Assembly (NCBI GenBank): GCA_002104945.1
Contig: MCFH01000041.1
Location: 264,001 to 328,000, forward strand
Source: Piromyces finnis
Lineage: Eukaryota > Neocallimastigomycota > Neocallimastigomycetes > Neocallimastigales > Neocallimastigaceae
DNA: 64,000 bases
Direction of reading: 5' to 3'
The translations under genes were made by a program, and so were the position numbers. The notes under the pieces were generated by a model. The model did not search any database. It saw nothing but the letters and a program-made list of their open reading frames with translations, and was not told the DNA's origin. This document shows positions 22,548 to 38,500 of this stretch, one piece after another. The first letter of the stretch is position 1. Each line of letters opens with the position of its first letter.

Positions 22548-25500
22548 ATCAATACAAAATATGTCTCATATTATTGGTGTTTTTAAGACATATCCATGCG
22601 TGTAATAGTAATATAGCCAAAAACAAAACAAAACAAATTTAAATCATTTTTATTTTTTATATTTATTTTCTGTATAATATAGTTCTGTCATATAAAAGTT
22701 TTTTTTTTTTTTTTTTTTGTATAATTAATTAAGAAATATAAAAGTAAATAATAATAAGTAAAAATAAGTAAAATCATTTGTAAAATGAGATATTAATGAA
22801 TTAAATAATTATGATTGTTACTTATACAATAACAAGTAATTAATCTCAATTTTATTATGGATGCCATAGAATTAATTAATATAATAGGTTATAAAATTGA
22901 ATGAGCCAACTTTTATTTAAATATAAATTAAAAGTTATTCATCACTCTACTATATTAACAATAATAAATGCATTATTAACTTTAAAATACTTTATATTAA
23001 ATGTATAATAATAATAAAAATATGTTTTTTTTTTTTTTTTTAATTTAAATTTGAATAACGTTCATTTAAAAAATTATTATTACAATTAATATAGGCTTAT
23101 TATTATTATTATTAATATTATTACAATTAATACATTTTTATTATTACTATTATTAATATTATTACAATTAATATAGGCTTATTATTACTATTACTTATTA
23201 TTATTATTATTCATTATACACTATCATAATATTTATTTAATAAACATAGAACAATAATAATACAAATACTATATAAAAAATTTTAATATATAAAATTTTA
23301 ATTTGTATTTTTTTTAATTTTTTTTTTCCTTTAAAAGATTATTTTTCATTATTACTATTAAAGGTTATATTACAATATATGTTTTTTCCACATAAATTAA
23401 TTTACCTCATTAAAAAAATATATAATTTTTCTATTATTGTTTTTATTAGTATACCAAATTAGAGTCAACTTGATACTTTATATATTTTTTTATTTGGCAC
23501 AATACAAAACATATTATAATAAAAATAAAATAAATAATAGTTTTATTTATTAGCAATAAAACCGTTATTAATAAATACTATAAATATTTGATAGTTTTTC
23601 AATTATTAATTAAAAGATTATTAAATAGTTTGTTTTTTATTTCTTTAATTTTCCAGTTAAATAAACATTAAAGATCAAAAGTAATATAAAACACTTTTAA
23701 AACATTGATAATAAAAAATAAACATATAATCATCATTTTTCTAATTATAAATATTATTTTTAGGTTCATATAACTTTTTTTAATTAATATAACCATACAT
23801 ATTACACTTTATTTTAATTATAATATTAAAATGCATATAGTGGTTTAATGAATATTATGGTAAAGTGTTAAAAATAAAATAAAATTTATGTAATTCATAT
23901 GTAAAGTATTATAATTTTTTATGCATAAAGAATACTATTATTAATATATGCAATTTATTTTTTATTGTAGAGAATGTTGCCAACTATACATTTAGTATAA
24001 CTTTTTATAAAACAATGTCCATAATATAAACTAGGTTGATTGTAATAAAAATTGGTAAAAATAATTATTTATTTTATTTGTATGAGCTAAAAACCTATCT
24101 CTTTTTGTATTGCTATATAAACGATTTAAACTTGCTTTTCGTATTATTTATTTATAACAATTATTTTATAAAGTATTTTATTAAAGTTTCTTAATATAAA
24201 CAAAAGTAAATTTTTAATTATTATTTTATAATTCCTCAACCTTTCATTATGAAGCTCATTTATTGAGTTATGATTATATGTCACATGAATGTCACATTAA
24301 TATGATTCAGATAAATATTATAAATTAAAGTTTTCTGTCAATAAAAAAAAACTTCCACATATTTATGAAGGAAAAGACCTTTTATTATTAAGGAAAAGAC
24401 AAATAATTATATTGAAAATGATTAAATTACTTTTTTTATTAACATTACTATTTTATTTATTATCAAATGTAGTAACAATGATAAATCTTTTTAATAAAAG
24501 AAAAGTCAAACAATGTTTGTTCATTATAATTTTTAATTGAAAAAAAAAAAGTTTATATTCAAAAGATAAAAAGTATTAATTATTAATTATAAAATTAAAA
24601 ATAAAGTTTTATTTTTATTAATTTTATTTTTTATAGAATGTTACTATACTTTTAGGAATTTTTTAAAGAGTTTTTAAAGTATAAATAAAATCCTATTTCA
24701 ATTAATATAAAGAAAAACAAAAATATTCGTTGTAGCCTTAAATACCAACCATTTTAAGTGGTTAAAACAATATTTTTTTTTATTAATGAAACTATTTTAT
24801 TTCTTAATTTTAATTATTATATTTATAAATCCTTTGACTTTTCTATTTTGAAATAAATCATTCTTTCTTTTTGTAGTTCTGGTAGTTCTGGTAGGAAAAC
24901 CAGCTAAAAAACAAAGAAAGGCAGTTGGTAGTTAATTTTTTTTTCTTTAATTTTTGACTGATTTTTAATTCATTTCATTTCCTAATTTAGAAAGTCATTT
25001 TCTTTATTTTTAAGGGATTAAATTTTCATTTTTTAATTAATATATTAATATATTTTACATAACTGGTAACTAAATAAAGTTTTAGTATTCCAATATATTA
25101 CGCTATATATTAAAACTATTTAGAGTATCAGCATACGTTCAACCTATGATGATAACAATATCATCCTTTTTTTCATTTACAATATAATACAATATATTAT
25201 TCAATATAATAAGTATATGGAACAAATTGCTATAATTGAATTTTTTAATATTAAAACTTTTGATATTGGCAGAGTAAAAAAAGATAACAAACTATTTCTT
25301 GTAAATCTCCTATTTAAATTTAATATATATAAACAATATACTTACAATATATTATTTAAACCTATATAAATTAATTTTTAACAACTAAAAGTAAATTAAC
25401 TTTATTATAATGTAAATTAAATATTTATATATTATATGTTATATTTAAACATATATTAATAATATATTTAATTTAAAATCTTAAATACTTTAAATAATTA

Positions 25501-27066
25501 AAAATTTGACATTTTTTCAAAAAAAAAAAAAAAATAGAAATTTAAAATTCAACTTTTTATTTATTTTAAAATGACAAAGTATTAAGAGTAATTAAAATAA
25601 TAATAACTCATTTTAATTTAAGGATTTAGAGTCTATAAAAGACTTGATAAAAAAGGGAAATAATAATAATATAAATAGTAGCAAAACTACGAGAAGTAGG
25701 AAAAAGAGAAATCCCTTAAAAAGTATATTTTATATTTATAATTTATTTTATTAAATCATATTCTTTTATTGAATAAATGCCAAATTAATATTTATTAAAT
25801 ATTACATTTCATAATAAAGTTAAAAAAAAAAAAAAAAAAAAAAGAAAAATTAATAATATTTTAATTTTCAAAATTAAAGTAAAATAATGTAAAATTTAAA
25901 ATATAAACAAAATATAATAATATCATGATATTTTCCTTATAAATACAATATTTTATTTTCTTATGGCTATTTAATAATTAAAGAAAAGAAAAATAAAATA
26001 TAAATATATAGTGAATTATATACAGTGATATGAAATTACCCTTTAATTTATTTATTTAATTTATTTATTTAATTATGAAAATTATAATGAATTACTTAAC
26101 TTATAAAATAATGATATATATGAAAAATTTCTGTTATAATTCAATATTTATATAGAAGTAATACAAATTATTTATCTATCTAAAAATAAGAGATATAGCT
26201 ACGTTTAATAATTTAATTAAAAAAAAAAAGGTAGAATTTTATTATAAAATATTATTTTAAAATTATTAAAACATTAAATTCTAATTACATTTATATATAT
26301 ATATTTGAATAGAATTTTATATATCAATATTTTAATTATAATTAACAATATTATATAAAATCAAAACTATATAAATCAGTATTATTACAATAATAACAAC
26401 AATAACCAAAAAAATATATCATTTATTTTATATCGAAATATTTTATATATATTCATTATCAATTATTAATTTATTAAATTTATCAAACTTTTTAGTTTTC
26501 ACGCCATTTAAATTAAACATTCAGAAAAAATTATTTTTTATAAATATTAAAACAAAATTTTGTTAAAAAAATTATCACAAAAAAAACTATTTTTTTTAAA
26601 AAGATTAAAATTATAGTTTTTATTTTTAATTATCACAAAAATAATATTAAATTATTCATACTTAACATTTAAATATTTAGTAATAATAACATTTTTTTTT
26701 ATTAAAAAAAAGAATGCATTTATTATGAAAATAAATAATTTATATTTTTAATAATATATTAATAAATTTTATAAAAAAAGTAATTTTAACAGTAACTATA
26801 AATTGAAGATAAAAAAATTAAAAAAAAAAAAAGCCAAAAAACAGCAACAACCCTAATAATAATAACAATTTTTTTTAAAAAAAAATACATTAAATATTAT
26901 ACAACTATTTTTGATATCAGAACCAACAATAAACCAACAATAAACCAACAATACATTATCTTTTCAAATAACTATCCAAAAAATTATTTTACATATATAT
27001 TATTTTTCTCGTCACAAAAATATCATAAATTATACCATTTTTACTTTAAATTAATATAATAATATC
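22548..27066. other. Long AT-rich intergenic region with one possible small gene
   Basis: About 4.5 kb. It includes a near-duplicated block with ATTACAATTAATATAGGCTT at about 23083-23185 and the triple unit AACCAACAAT/AAACCAACAAT at about 26921-26955, close to the kinase start. The part at 24418-25755 shows lower AT content and exon-like patches and is listed separately. I see nothing else. Confidence 0.5.
24418..25755 (+). other. Possible small multi-exon gene for a short secreted basic peptide
   Basis: A 40-codon frame at 24418-24540 starts MIKLLFLLTLLFYLLSN, which looks like a signal peptide. Two downstream patches have less biased composition and sit behind good acceptors: one after TTTTTGTAG at about 24876, which can read LVVLVGKPAKKQRKAV, and one after AATTTAAG at about 25621, which can read either DLESIKDLIKKG... 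or GFRVYKRLDKKGK depending on phase. I could not find a single splice model with strong sites throughout, so the exons may belong to different genes or be degenerate. Confidence 0.25.
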
Positions 27067-28704
27067 ATGGACAACTATATAATAATAAAAAAAATTGGAT
27101 CAGGCTCTTTTGCCACAGTTTACTTGGCTCAAAAGGACCAACAATTATATGCATTGAAAGTTATAAATAAAACTGAAATAACAGCTGTTTATGAACAAAA
27201 GTTAAATAATGAAATTCATATTTTAAAGGTAAAAATTTATAAATTAAAAAAAAAAAAAAAAACGAAAAAAGTTAAATATAATTTTAATATTTTTATAATA
27301 TTTTTTTTTTTTTTTTATAGAAAATCAATCATCCAAATATAGTAAAATTATATGATGTTATTGAAACATCTGAGTCCTATTATTTAATTTTAGAATATAT
27401 ATCTGGTGGGGATTTATATGACTTAGTTACTTCACCCGATTTTCCTAAATTACAAATTAATGACAAAAAAAAGATTTTTAATCAAATTACAGGAGGTAAT
27501 TAATTCTATATTTATTAAGATATATATATAAAAAAAGATATAAATTATGTAATATTAATATATTTAAATAAAATGTTTTCGTATAATTTGAAAATTAAAT
27601 ACATTAGCTGTTCAATATCTTCATGAAAATAACATTTCACATGCTGATTTAAAATTAGAAAATGTATTAATCGACAAAGATAGAAATATAAAATTAACAG
27701 ATTTTAATTTGGCTTATGAATATAATGAAGGAGAACAAAATAACTTAAGATGTGGTAGTTTAGAGTAAGTGGAATTTTTTTTTTTTTTTGAATTTTATTT
27801 TATTTTTTTTTAAAAAGATAATCATATAGTTAAATTTATTAGGACAAATTAATAATAATGATAAATGAAATTATTTTATAATTTTAGATATGCTGCACCA
27901 GAAATTATTTTAGGAAAAATACATTATCCATGTCCATCAGATGTTTGGGCATTAGGTGTTATTTTATATATTCTTCAATATGGTGAATTTCCATTTCAAC
28001 AATCTCAAGGAAAATCACCTTATTCTCTTTATATGAAAATTGCTCAAGCAAAATATGAATTCCCTGAAATTGATATTGATGGCATTGTAAATTCAAATAC
28101 AAATATACAAATGAATGAAAATAAGACAAAAGATCTTCATAGTTATTCAAGTTTAACTAATTTAAAAATGCTCCCATTAAGACCATTAACTGATTTAAAT
28201 AGTTCAAATGCATTACAAGCAAGTCCCTTTCAATCAAGTACGGATACATTAAACTATAATCAATATGGATCGATTGATAATATTGAAATTATAAATAAAT
28301 TAAAAAATGAAAAAGAAGGAAATGAATTCTCTACAAATATTGAAAATGCAAAAACATTAGAAGCTCTTGATTGTTATGGTCAATGCCCAGATTTTAATGC
28401 CTACATGAATGAATCTGAATTAGATTCTAATACTGATGATGAGGATTCCAGTAATAAAGAAGATACTAATAATGATTTATTATTTGTGAAATCAAGTACT
28501 TTTCCTCGCAAAAGTCGTAGTTTAAATAGTAAAGCAATTCGTGATTATAATGAAAAACTTATAAGAAAAGATATAGATGAATTAAAAGATCTTATTCAAA
28601 AAATATTAAAACCTGATCCTAGTAAACGAGCTACTATACCAGAAATATTAAAACATCCGTGGGCAAATAATAATCTTCAATTGAGAAAAAGATTTTATCT
28701 ATGA
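27067..28704 (+). CDS. Ser/Thr protein kinase, CAMK/SNF1-like, with altered HRD and DFG motifs
   Basis: Four exons (27067-27228, 27321-27495, 27608-27764, 27888-28704) join in frame to a 436-residue protein that is almost only kinase domain. Visible are the glycine loop GSGSFATVYLA, the VAIK-type lysine in YALKVINK, a hinge in ILEYISGGDLYDL, the catalytic loop SHADLKLENV, the metal-binding motif TDFNLAY, the APE motif AAPEII and DVWALGVIL. The domain ends ELKDLIQKILKPDPSKRATIPEILKHPW, as in SNF1/CAMK kinases. Two key motifs deviate: HRD is HAD (catalytic Asp kept, Arg lost) and DFG is DFN (metal Asp kept, Gly lost). About 150 residues of Ser/Asn-rich sequence (28080-28560) interrupt the C-lobe between KYEFPE and the ELKDLIQKIL helix. 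The essential Lys and both Asp are present, so activity remains possible. Substrates are unknown. Confidence 0.92.
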
Positions 28705-29284
28705 TTTTTTTTTCTTAAATTTGAATATATATATATATATATATATATTATATTGATTTTATTCAAATTTAAAAAAAGAAGAGTTGAAAATAAGGAATGT
28801 GGATTAGAATAATTTAATTTTATAATTACCAATATAATTAAAACCCTTTTATTCCCTAAAAGTGCCTTTTTTTTTTCTTATTTTTTTGATATATAAATCA
28901 CATTTTTGAGGAAATATATAATATAGAAAATAATAATTTTTTTATTTGTATTAAAAATACTATAAATAAATTTAATATTATTATTTATCCTTTATTTTTT
29001 TTTTTTTTTTTTATTTTTTCAATAATATATAATATTTTTATCTTTTTATATTATACCTTTTTATTATTATTTTTTTGACATACCTTTATATTTTAAATAT
29101 ATTTATTTTTATGTAACCAGGAGAAAATAACAACTACAGCAATAATATTAAAAAACACAAAAAAATAAAAATAAAAAAAAAAAAAATAGAAATATTTTTA
29201 ATAAATAAATGCCATACTGTTATTTTTATAAAAAAAAAGAAAAAAAAGATAATAATAAGAATATATTCTGACATTAACGAAAAA

Positions 29285-29316
<32 letters not shown>

Positions 29317-29843
29317 AACAAAGAAATAAATAATAAATCCTTTTTTATTATAATATTTTTATTATTTAAACTACAGTATTATTGTATATTTTATTATATC
29401 AAATGAAATTGAATTAGTTGATGTAATAGAAATATTTAATAATAAATAACAATTTTGAAAAAAAAAAAATAATAAACGAAACCTAATAATAATAATAAAA
29501 AACAATTACTGTATTAAAATAAAAGGACTTAAAAAGAAAAAAAAAAAAACTTATTTAATATATATAAAGAAAAATAAAAAAGTTTTAAAAGTACAAAGCA
29601 TATTTTAAATTATATGGGTATTATAATTAATTTTTATCATTAAAAAAAAAAAATTTTTTTTATAAATGTTTTATCCACTTTTTATTTTTTAATATAAAAT
29701 TACTACAAAAATAATATTAAAAAATACAGAATGTAGAATAGGACTAAATCATTAAAATTTCTATTATTGAGAAATGATTTGATTTTCTTTTTCTTTTTTT
29801 TATATGTTTAAAATATAATATTTAATAGCATATTATTTTAAAG
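28705..29843. other. Convergent intergenic region, no gene seen
   Basis: Lies between the 3' ends of the kinase and the AN1 zinc-finger gene. It contains an AT dinucleotide run at about 28727-28749 and many A and T runs, the longest about 23 A at 29281-29303. No coding pattern is visible. Confidence 0.6.
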
Positions 29844-30507
29844 TTATTTCTTTTTTCCTTTGTTATTTTTCTTTTTCCTTTGATTTTGTTTCTTTTTTAA
29901 ATCTTTTTTAAATCTTTTTTCTAATTCTATTCTATCTTCTTCCATTGTTGTTTTTTCGCCACTTCCACTTTCTTTTCTTTCCTTATCAATGAAGTGATAG
30001 GATTCTTTTTTATATTGTTGAGCTTCAGATTTATCAATTCTTTGTTTACATATCTTTGAATGATCTTCAGGTAATCTATTATTTGTAAAAAAAAATTAGC
30101 AACAATACCTGTTATTAAGACTTGGGGACATAATAAAAATACTTTATAGTTTAACTATTATTACCTATGTTTAATACAATATTTCTTTTCACATTGATGA
30201 CATAACATCCCAGTTAATGTTATTTTAGCTTTACAGCCTTTTACAGGACAAAGTGAAGGATCTTTGATATTTTCAACATTAGGACTTTTTTTTTTTATTT
30301 TAATATAATAATATTAAATTATACATATATATTTTTTTTTAGCTTAACTTGTTTCGACAAATGTAATTTTATTTTTTTAACTTTTTTTTCTTTCTCTCTT
30401 TTTTATATTAAAAAAAAAAGGAAAAGAAATTATATTTTAAAATATATTTACTTTTCAATTTTACTTAATAATTTGTCAATTTCATCATCTTTATTTGAAT
30501 CTTTCAT
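29844..30507 (-). CDS. AN1-type zinc-finger protein
   Basis: Three minus-strand exons join in frame: 30507-30452, 30284-30165 and 30075-29844, giving 135 residues. After a short acidic-basic N-terminus (MKDSNKDDEIDKLLSKIEK) comes an AN1 zinc finger with ligands in CPVKGC, CHQC, YCIKHR and DHSKIC. The C-x4-C start and the CIKHR word resemble ZFAND2/AIRAP-type AN1 fingers. The final His-x3-Cys spacing is longer than the common His-x-Cys. The C-terminal half is a highly charged Lys/Glu/Gln-rich helix ending in poly-Lys. AN1 proteins of this class act in proteasome or stress responses and ubiquitin handling; that role is inferred. The gene is too fragmented by introns to show as one frame. Confidence 0.85.
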
Positions 30508-31470
30508 TGTTATATACTACATTTTATTCAATATATATTTATTAATTAATATATAGTAATAAATGGTTTATGAATCATACTATATTTTATTTATTTATGT
30601 AGATTTTTTTTTTTTTTTTTTTTTTTTTAAATATATTAGTGTCTTACTCTTTAAAAATCACCTATAAATTATATTATACAAAAAACAAAAATAAAGATTC
30701 TTTTTTTTTTTTTTTTTTTTTTTAAAAAAGTCTCCAATCTTTAAATATTAAACATAAACAATTAATTTTAACCATATGAAAAAAAAAGAACTTTAATGAA
30801 ACTGATGGTGTTTTAAATAAATATATATATTTTATTATTTTATTTAAATTATAAATTATATATATTATAATAAAATTAATACTAATGTAATAATAATTCT
30901 TAAAATGAAGCTTATATCTATTGTATAAAATAACAAGAATAATGTATGTTAAAATATTGAAAGAAGATTAATTTTGAAACATTTGAATATAATAAAGGAA
31001 AAAAAGTTTAATTTTAATATTGTAAAGTATAAATTGGTAAATAAATAAATAAATAAAAAATAAAAAAATAACATAAAAAAGCAAAAACAAAAAAACGATT
31101 ATATATTGTGTGTATAAAATAAAAATAAATATAGTATTGTATGTATAAATATATATATTTAAAAAATAAAGAATGAAAAACAAAATTGCTATTAATGACT
31201 AATAATTCTTGTAAAAAAATATGTATTGATAAATATATATATATATATTTTGTATTGCCTATTAAAAATTATCTATTTATGTATGCTTATAGAATTGAAA
31301 TAGAAATTTCATAAATTTCATAAATTGATGGTTGAATGAATAAATATATAATTTAAAAGTGTTATTATTAAAAAATAATATTTTATAATGTATTTGTATT
31401 CCATTAATTTTTTTTAAGGTATTGGTAAAGATATATTATTTAAGATTATTGACAGTAAAAGGAAAAGAAT
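30508..31470. other. Intergenic region upstream of the AN1 gene and downstream of CFAP45
   Basis: Nearly 1 kb of A/T-rich sequence with T runs (about 30606-30628 and 30701-30723) and AT dinucleotide patches. Hydrophobic-looking frames such as 30968-31183 are made of Tyr/Phe/Ile/Leu codons that random AT-rich DNA produces. Confidence 0.55.
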
Positions 31471-34715
<3,245 letters not shown>

Positions 34716-34886
34716 GTTGATTGATAATTAATATCTAGTGAATGGTAAAGTAGGATGTTTTCCAAATGAAAAAAAATCTATTTATATATATATTATAATA
34801 TTTATTATTGATCTCTTTGATAATATTTGAAATTATTAAGGGTACTATTGTTGCAGTTTATTATTATTACGTTATTATCTTATTTA

Positions 34887-34919
<33 letters not shown>

Positions 34920-35814
34920 TTTAGTTAAAAAATTATTTTTTCAAAATCAAAAAAAAAAATTCTTTTTACAAAAAATTTGTTTAGGTTTATATTTTTAAAT
35001 AATCTTAATACTATTATTTTAAACAATACTAAAGAATTTTATTTATATTATTTTTATACAAAGTAAAAAATATTTCATAAAAATCAAAATTTAAAATCAA
35101 ACTAAAAACCATATAATGTTGGTTATTCATTTATTTTAAAATTTCCTTAACTTATTTTACTATTAATTTATTTCAATTTTCAGTGACTTAATATTTATAA
35201 TAAAGTATATTATTATTCCAATAAAAAAGCTATCTTTTTTCATGTTTGAAAATTTATTTTACTATGTGAAAACCTTAAAAAGTATATATTTCAATTTAAT
35301 CCTTTAATAAAACTATAAAACTATTTTATTGTTTAATAAGTTATTAAATACTAAAAAGTTTTGTCCCAGGGTAAAACTAGTAATAGATTTTTTTTTTTTT
35401 AAAATTATCAATTATAAATAATTTCATATTATTTTATTAAGTAACTTTGATAATTTATTGTTTTTTTTTTTATTCATTTATCTTTTATTTTATTCAGTTT
35501 AAAATAAAAATTATTTTTTTTTGTTTTTAGATAATAAAATATATTTATAAAGTATAAATATATAAATAATCTTATATTTGAACAAGTTTATAATAGGAAT
35601 ACTATCAATTTTAAGTAAAACAAAAAAATAAAAATCCAAATATAAAATAATAATTAAATATTTTAATAATAAATTTTTACTTTTGATTTTAAAAAAAAAT
35701 TGTTACACAAAACCATATAATTTTTGAAAAAAAAAGGAAAGAAATTTTAATAAATATTGTTAATATAACCTACCATTGTAAAAAAGTTAAAATTCTTTAA
35801 TAGAATTAAACACA
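34716..35814. other. Divergent intergenic region between CFAP45 and the XRCC1-like gene
   Basis: About 1.1 kb of A/T-rich DNA with a T run at 34894-34918. It must hold the promoters of both divergent genes. I see no distinctive motif or extra gene. Confidence 0.55.
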
Positions 35815-36695
35815 ATGAGTCTGGACGTAAGCTTTTTTATATATAATCTTAATAACAACATTATCCTTGTATAATTTTCAAATTTTACTTTTATCAAATT
35901 ACATTTAAATTTCAAAATTATTAAATATTTCTTTTTATTTAAAATTTAAATATTATATAAATCTTTTTTTTTATTAATTATAATTTGTTATTGTTTTAAT
36001 ATTATTTTAATATTGTGGTTTAATTTATAAAATAAAATGTAATTTCATTAACTTTTATTTATTTTCCAGAAAAAGGTATCTGGAATAGGGCCTTTTAAAT
36101 TTAGAAATAAAAATGATTTAGAAACTGCCAATTTTTTAAATTCATTCAAGGATAGGAATTATAAATTTGAATATGAACCTGAAAATCAAGAAGATATACA
36201 ACATATCTCAAATTCATTATTTTATTATAATTTAATAGAAAAGTATACCATTAATTATTCAACAAAAACAATTGATACTAATTCACAATTCAATTATGAA
36301 AAACTCTCATCATCGTCAGGTTATAGTAATACTTTAAGAGATAATTGTAAAAAGGAATTAAATAAAAAAGAATTATCTTCTCAAATAAAAACGGAAACTG
36401 AAAATACTTCAAATAAAAACTATTCAACAGTTAATTCTTTGAGAAGCAATAAAAAAGATACTTCTATAAGTAAATATTTTAGTAATGTTAATAATAAAAA
36501 TAATCCATTATCAACTTTGAAATTTCCAACAAGTCAAAATTCCAATACAACAGTAAAAGAAAATCTAAATCAAAATAATGAGAAAAAAATAAATAATGTT
36601 ATTAAAGAAAATGAAATAAATAACCAAAGCGAAAAAGAAAATAATACACCTGCCAAGATTTCTGATATATTAGTAAATTAAGCATAAATAATATT

Positions 36696-36735
<40 letters not shown>

Positions 36736-37770
36736 GAAGGAAAGGAAAAAGAAAATTAATATCTTTTTTAATATGTAAATTTTTTAATAAATATATAGAA
36801 AAATGTTAAAATTGTGATTAGTGGTATTCAAAATCCAGAAAGAGAAAAAATAAGAAATTTAGGTTAGTTTTATTATCAAATAAAATTTACATTTATAATA
36901 CAAACAATTTCAAAATAATTTTGAAGAATAATGTAATTTCATATTTTCGTAATACACATAAACTAGTAATTGAAATGGGTGCAAAATATGAACCTCAATG
37001 GACGGATTCAGCGACACATTTAATTTGTCCAATTAAAGGAACACCAAAATACAATGAAGTGAAAAGTATATAAATAATTTTACTTTAATATATGCCACTA
37101 AATTCATTAAAGAATATTAAATTAATTTTTATAATATTTAAATATAAAGAACAAGGTCGTGGTATTATTGTTAAACCTGAATGGATATATAAATGTTATG
37201 AACAAAAGAAACGCCTGTCAGAGAAAGATTATTCCTTTGAAAATCAAGTTTCAGATACTTCTAGTACCAAAAATCAATCAACCGAGAAAGTTAATAATAC
37301 CAGAAATTTCATAAATGATAATACAGATAGTAAAAAAGAAGAGAAAGATGATATATTAAATAAAATTAACAATAATAATGATGATAGTGCTAATTTTGAT
37401 AAAGTAAAAAAACTAAAACAAATAAATTGTAAGTATTAAATAAAAATCACCCTTATTATTTAAATGATAGTAATTAATATTAAATATATTTTTTTTTTTT
37501 CAAATAGGTATTTTGAATATTCCAAATATTTTTAATAATCTTTACTTTTTCTTTGATAAATCAATACTTGAAAAAACAAGAAAGGAATTGGAAAGATATG
37601 TTTTAGGTCATGGAGGAAAAATTCTGAATAACATAAATAGTAAGGTTACCCATTATTGTACTATGAAATCATCAAATGAAATTATAATTCCTGATGATAT
37701 CACATTTAATGGAAGCATTATAAATCCTTCTTATATAATTAATTGTCATAACCAAAATCGTGTATTATAA
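35815..37770 (+). CDS. XRCC1: XRCC1-like DNA repair scaffold with two BRCT domains
   Basis: XRCC1 organises single-strand break and base-excision repair. Six exons join in frame: 35815-35826 (MSLD only), 36070-36672, 36799-36862, 36967-37065, 37150-37428 and 37508-37770, giving 439 residues. BRCT1 (about 206-290) reads KIVISGIQNPEREKIRNL, EMGAKYEPQWTDSATHLIC and GTPKYNEV...EWIYKCYEQKKRL, closely following human XRCC1 BRCT1 (VVLSGFQNP, LGAKYRPDWT, STHLIC, NTPKYSQV). BRCT2 (about 353-439) starts NIPNIFNNLYFFFDKS and ends SYIINCHNQNRVL, like the human C-terminal BRCT. The N-terminal pol-beta-binding domain of animal XRCC1 is absent. Instead KKVSGIGPFKFRNKND resembles the human linker just after that domain. 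The remainder is Asn/Ser/Lys-rich linker. A shortened XRCC1 without the N-terminal domain is also known in plants. A 37-base T run lies in intron 2. Confidence 0.88.
36698..36734. repeat. 37-base poly(T) run in XRCC1-like intron
   Basis: An uninterrupted run of 37 T, the longest homopolymer in the window, starting 25 nt after the donor of intron 2 of the XRCC1-like gene. Confidence 0.95.
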
Positions 37771-38151
37771 TCTTTTGAGTGTTTTTTTTTTTTTTTATGT
37801 ATATATATAATAATATTAAAATTTTATTTTTAGTAATATATATTTACTTTTTTTATTAATTTAAAAGATAAATAAAAATTATCCAAAAATTTACCAAATA
37901 AGATTTTCTTAATACCATAAAAACTCATATTAATCTTTTTAATAAATAATATTAAAAATCAAGAAAAAAAATTATTGATTGGTGGTTATTGTTGAAAAAA
38001 TCTAAAAAAAATAAATATTTAAAATTAACAATTTTTTGATAATTATTAAAAGAAATTGTAGTTATTAAGGGTTGATTTACAATTTCTTATTAATTATAAA
38101 AATTATATATATTGTAATAAAACATTTTCCCTCTCAATATAACAATTAAAG
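37771..38151. other. Short tandem intergenic gap
   Basis: 381 bases between two genes on the same strand. It must contain the 3' end of the XRCC1-like transcript and the promoter of RPC31. The sequence just before the ATG is slightly pyrimidine-rich (TTTTCCCTCTC at about 38124-38134). Confidence 0.55.
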
Positions 38152-38463
38152 ATGTCAAGAGGAGGACGTGGAAGAGGAAGAGGTCGTGCGGATAGTAAAT
38201 TCCCAACCTTTGAAGGTCAAATTCAATTTGCATCAGCTCCACCACCATTATTTCCAGTAAATTTCGAATTTCGAATTTTAGAATTTCATTTTTTTTTTTT
38301 TACTATATTTCTTTTAACATTTATTTAATTGAAATCATGCAATGCTTAAAGCAATTTTAGAATGTTAATTTAACACTATTATATATACCATTTTATATAT
38401 AACAAATAAGAAATGGTATTATACAAAATAATAAAAGTAATTCGAAAATGTTAATTTTGCACC

Positions 38464-38500
<37 letters not shown>

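Noticed and set aside
23083-23190. Near-duplicate ATTACAATTAATATAGGCTT blocks
   Set aside because: Short local duplication among ATT runs with no sign of function; noted only within the intergenic entry.
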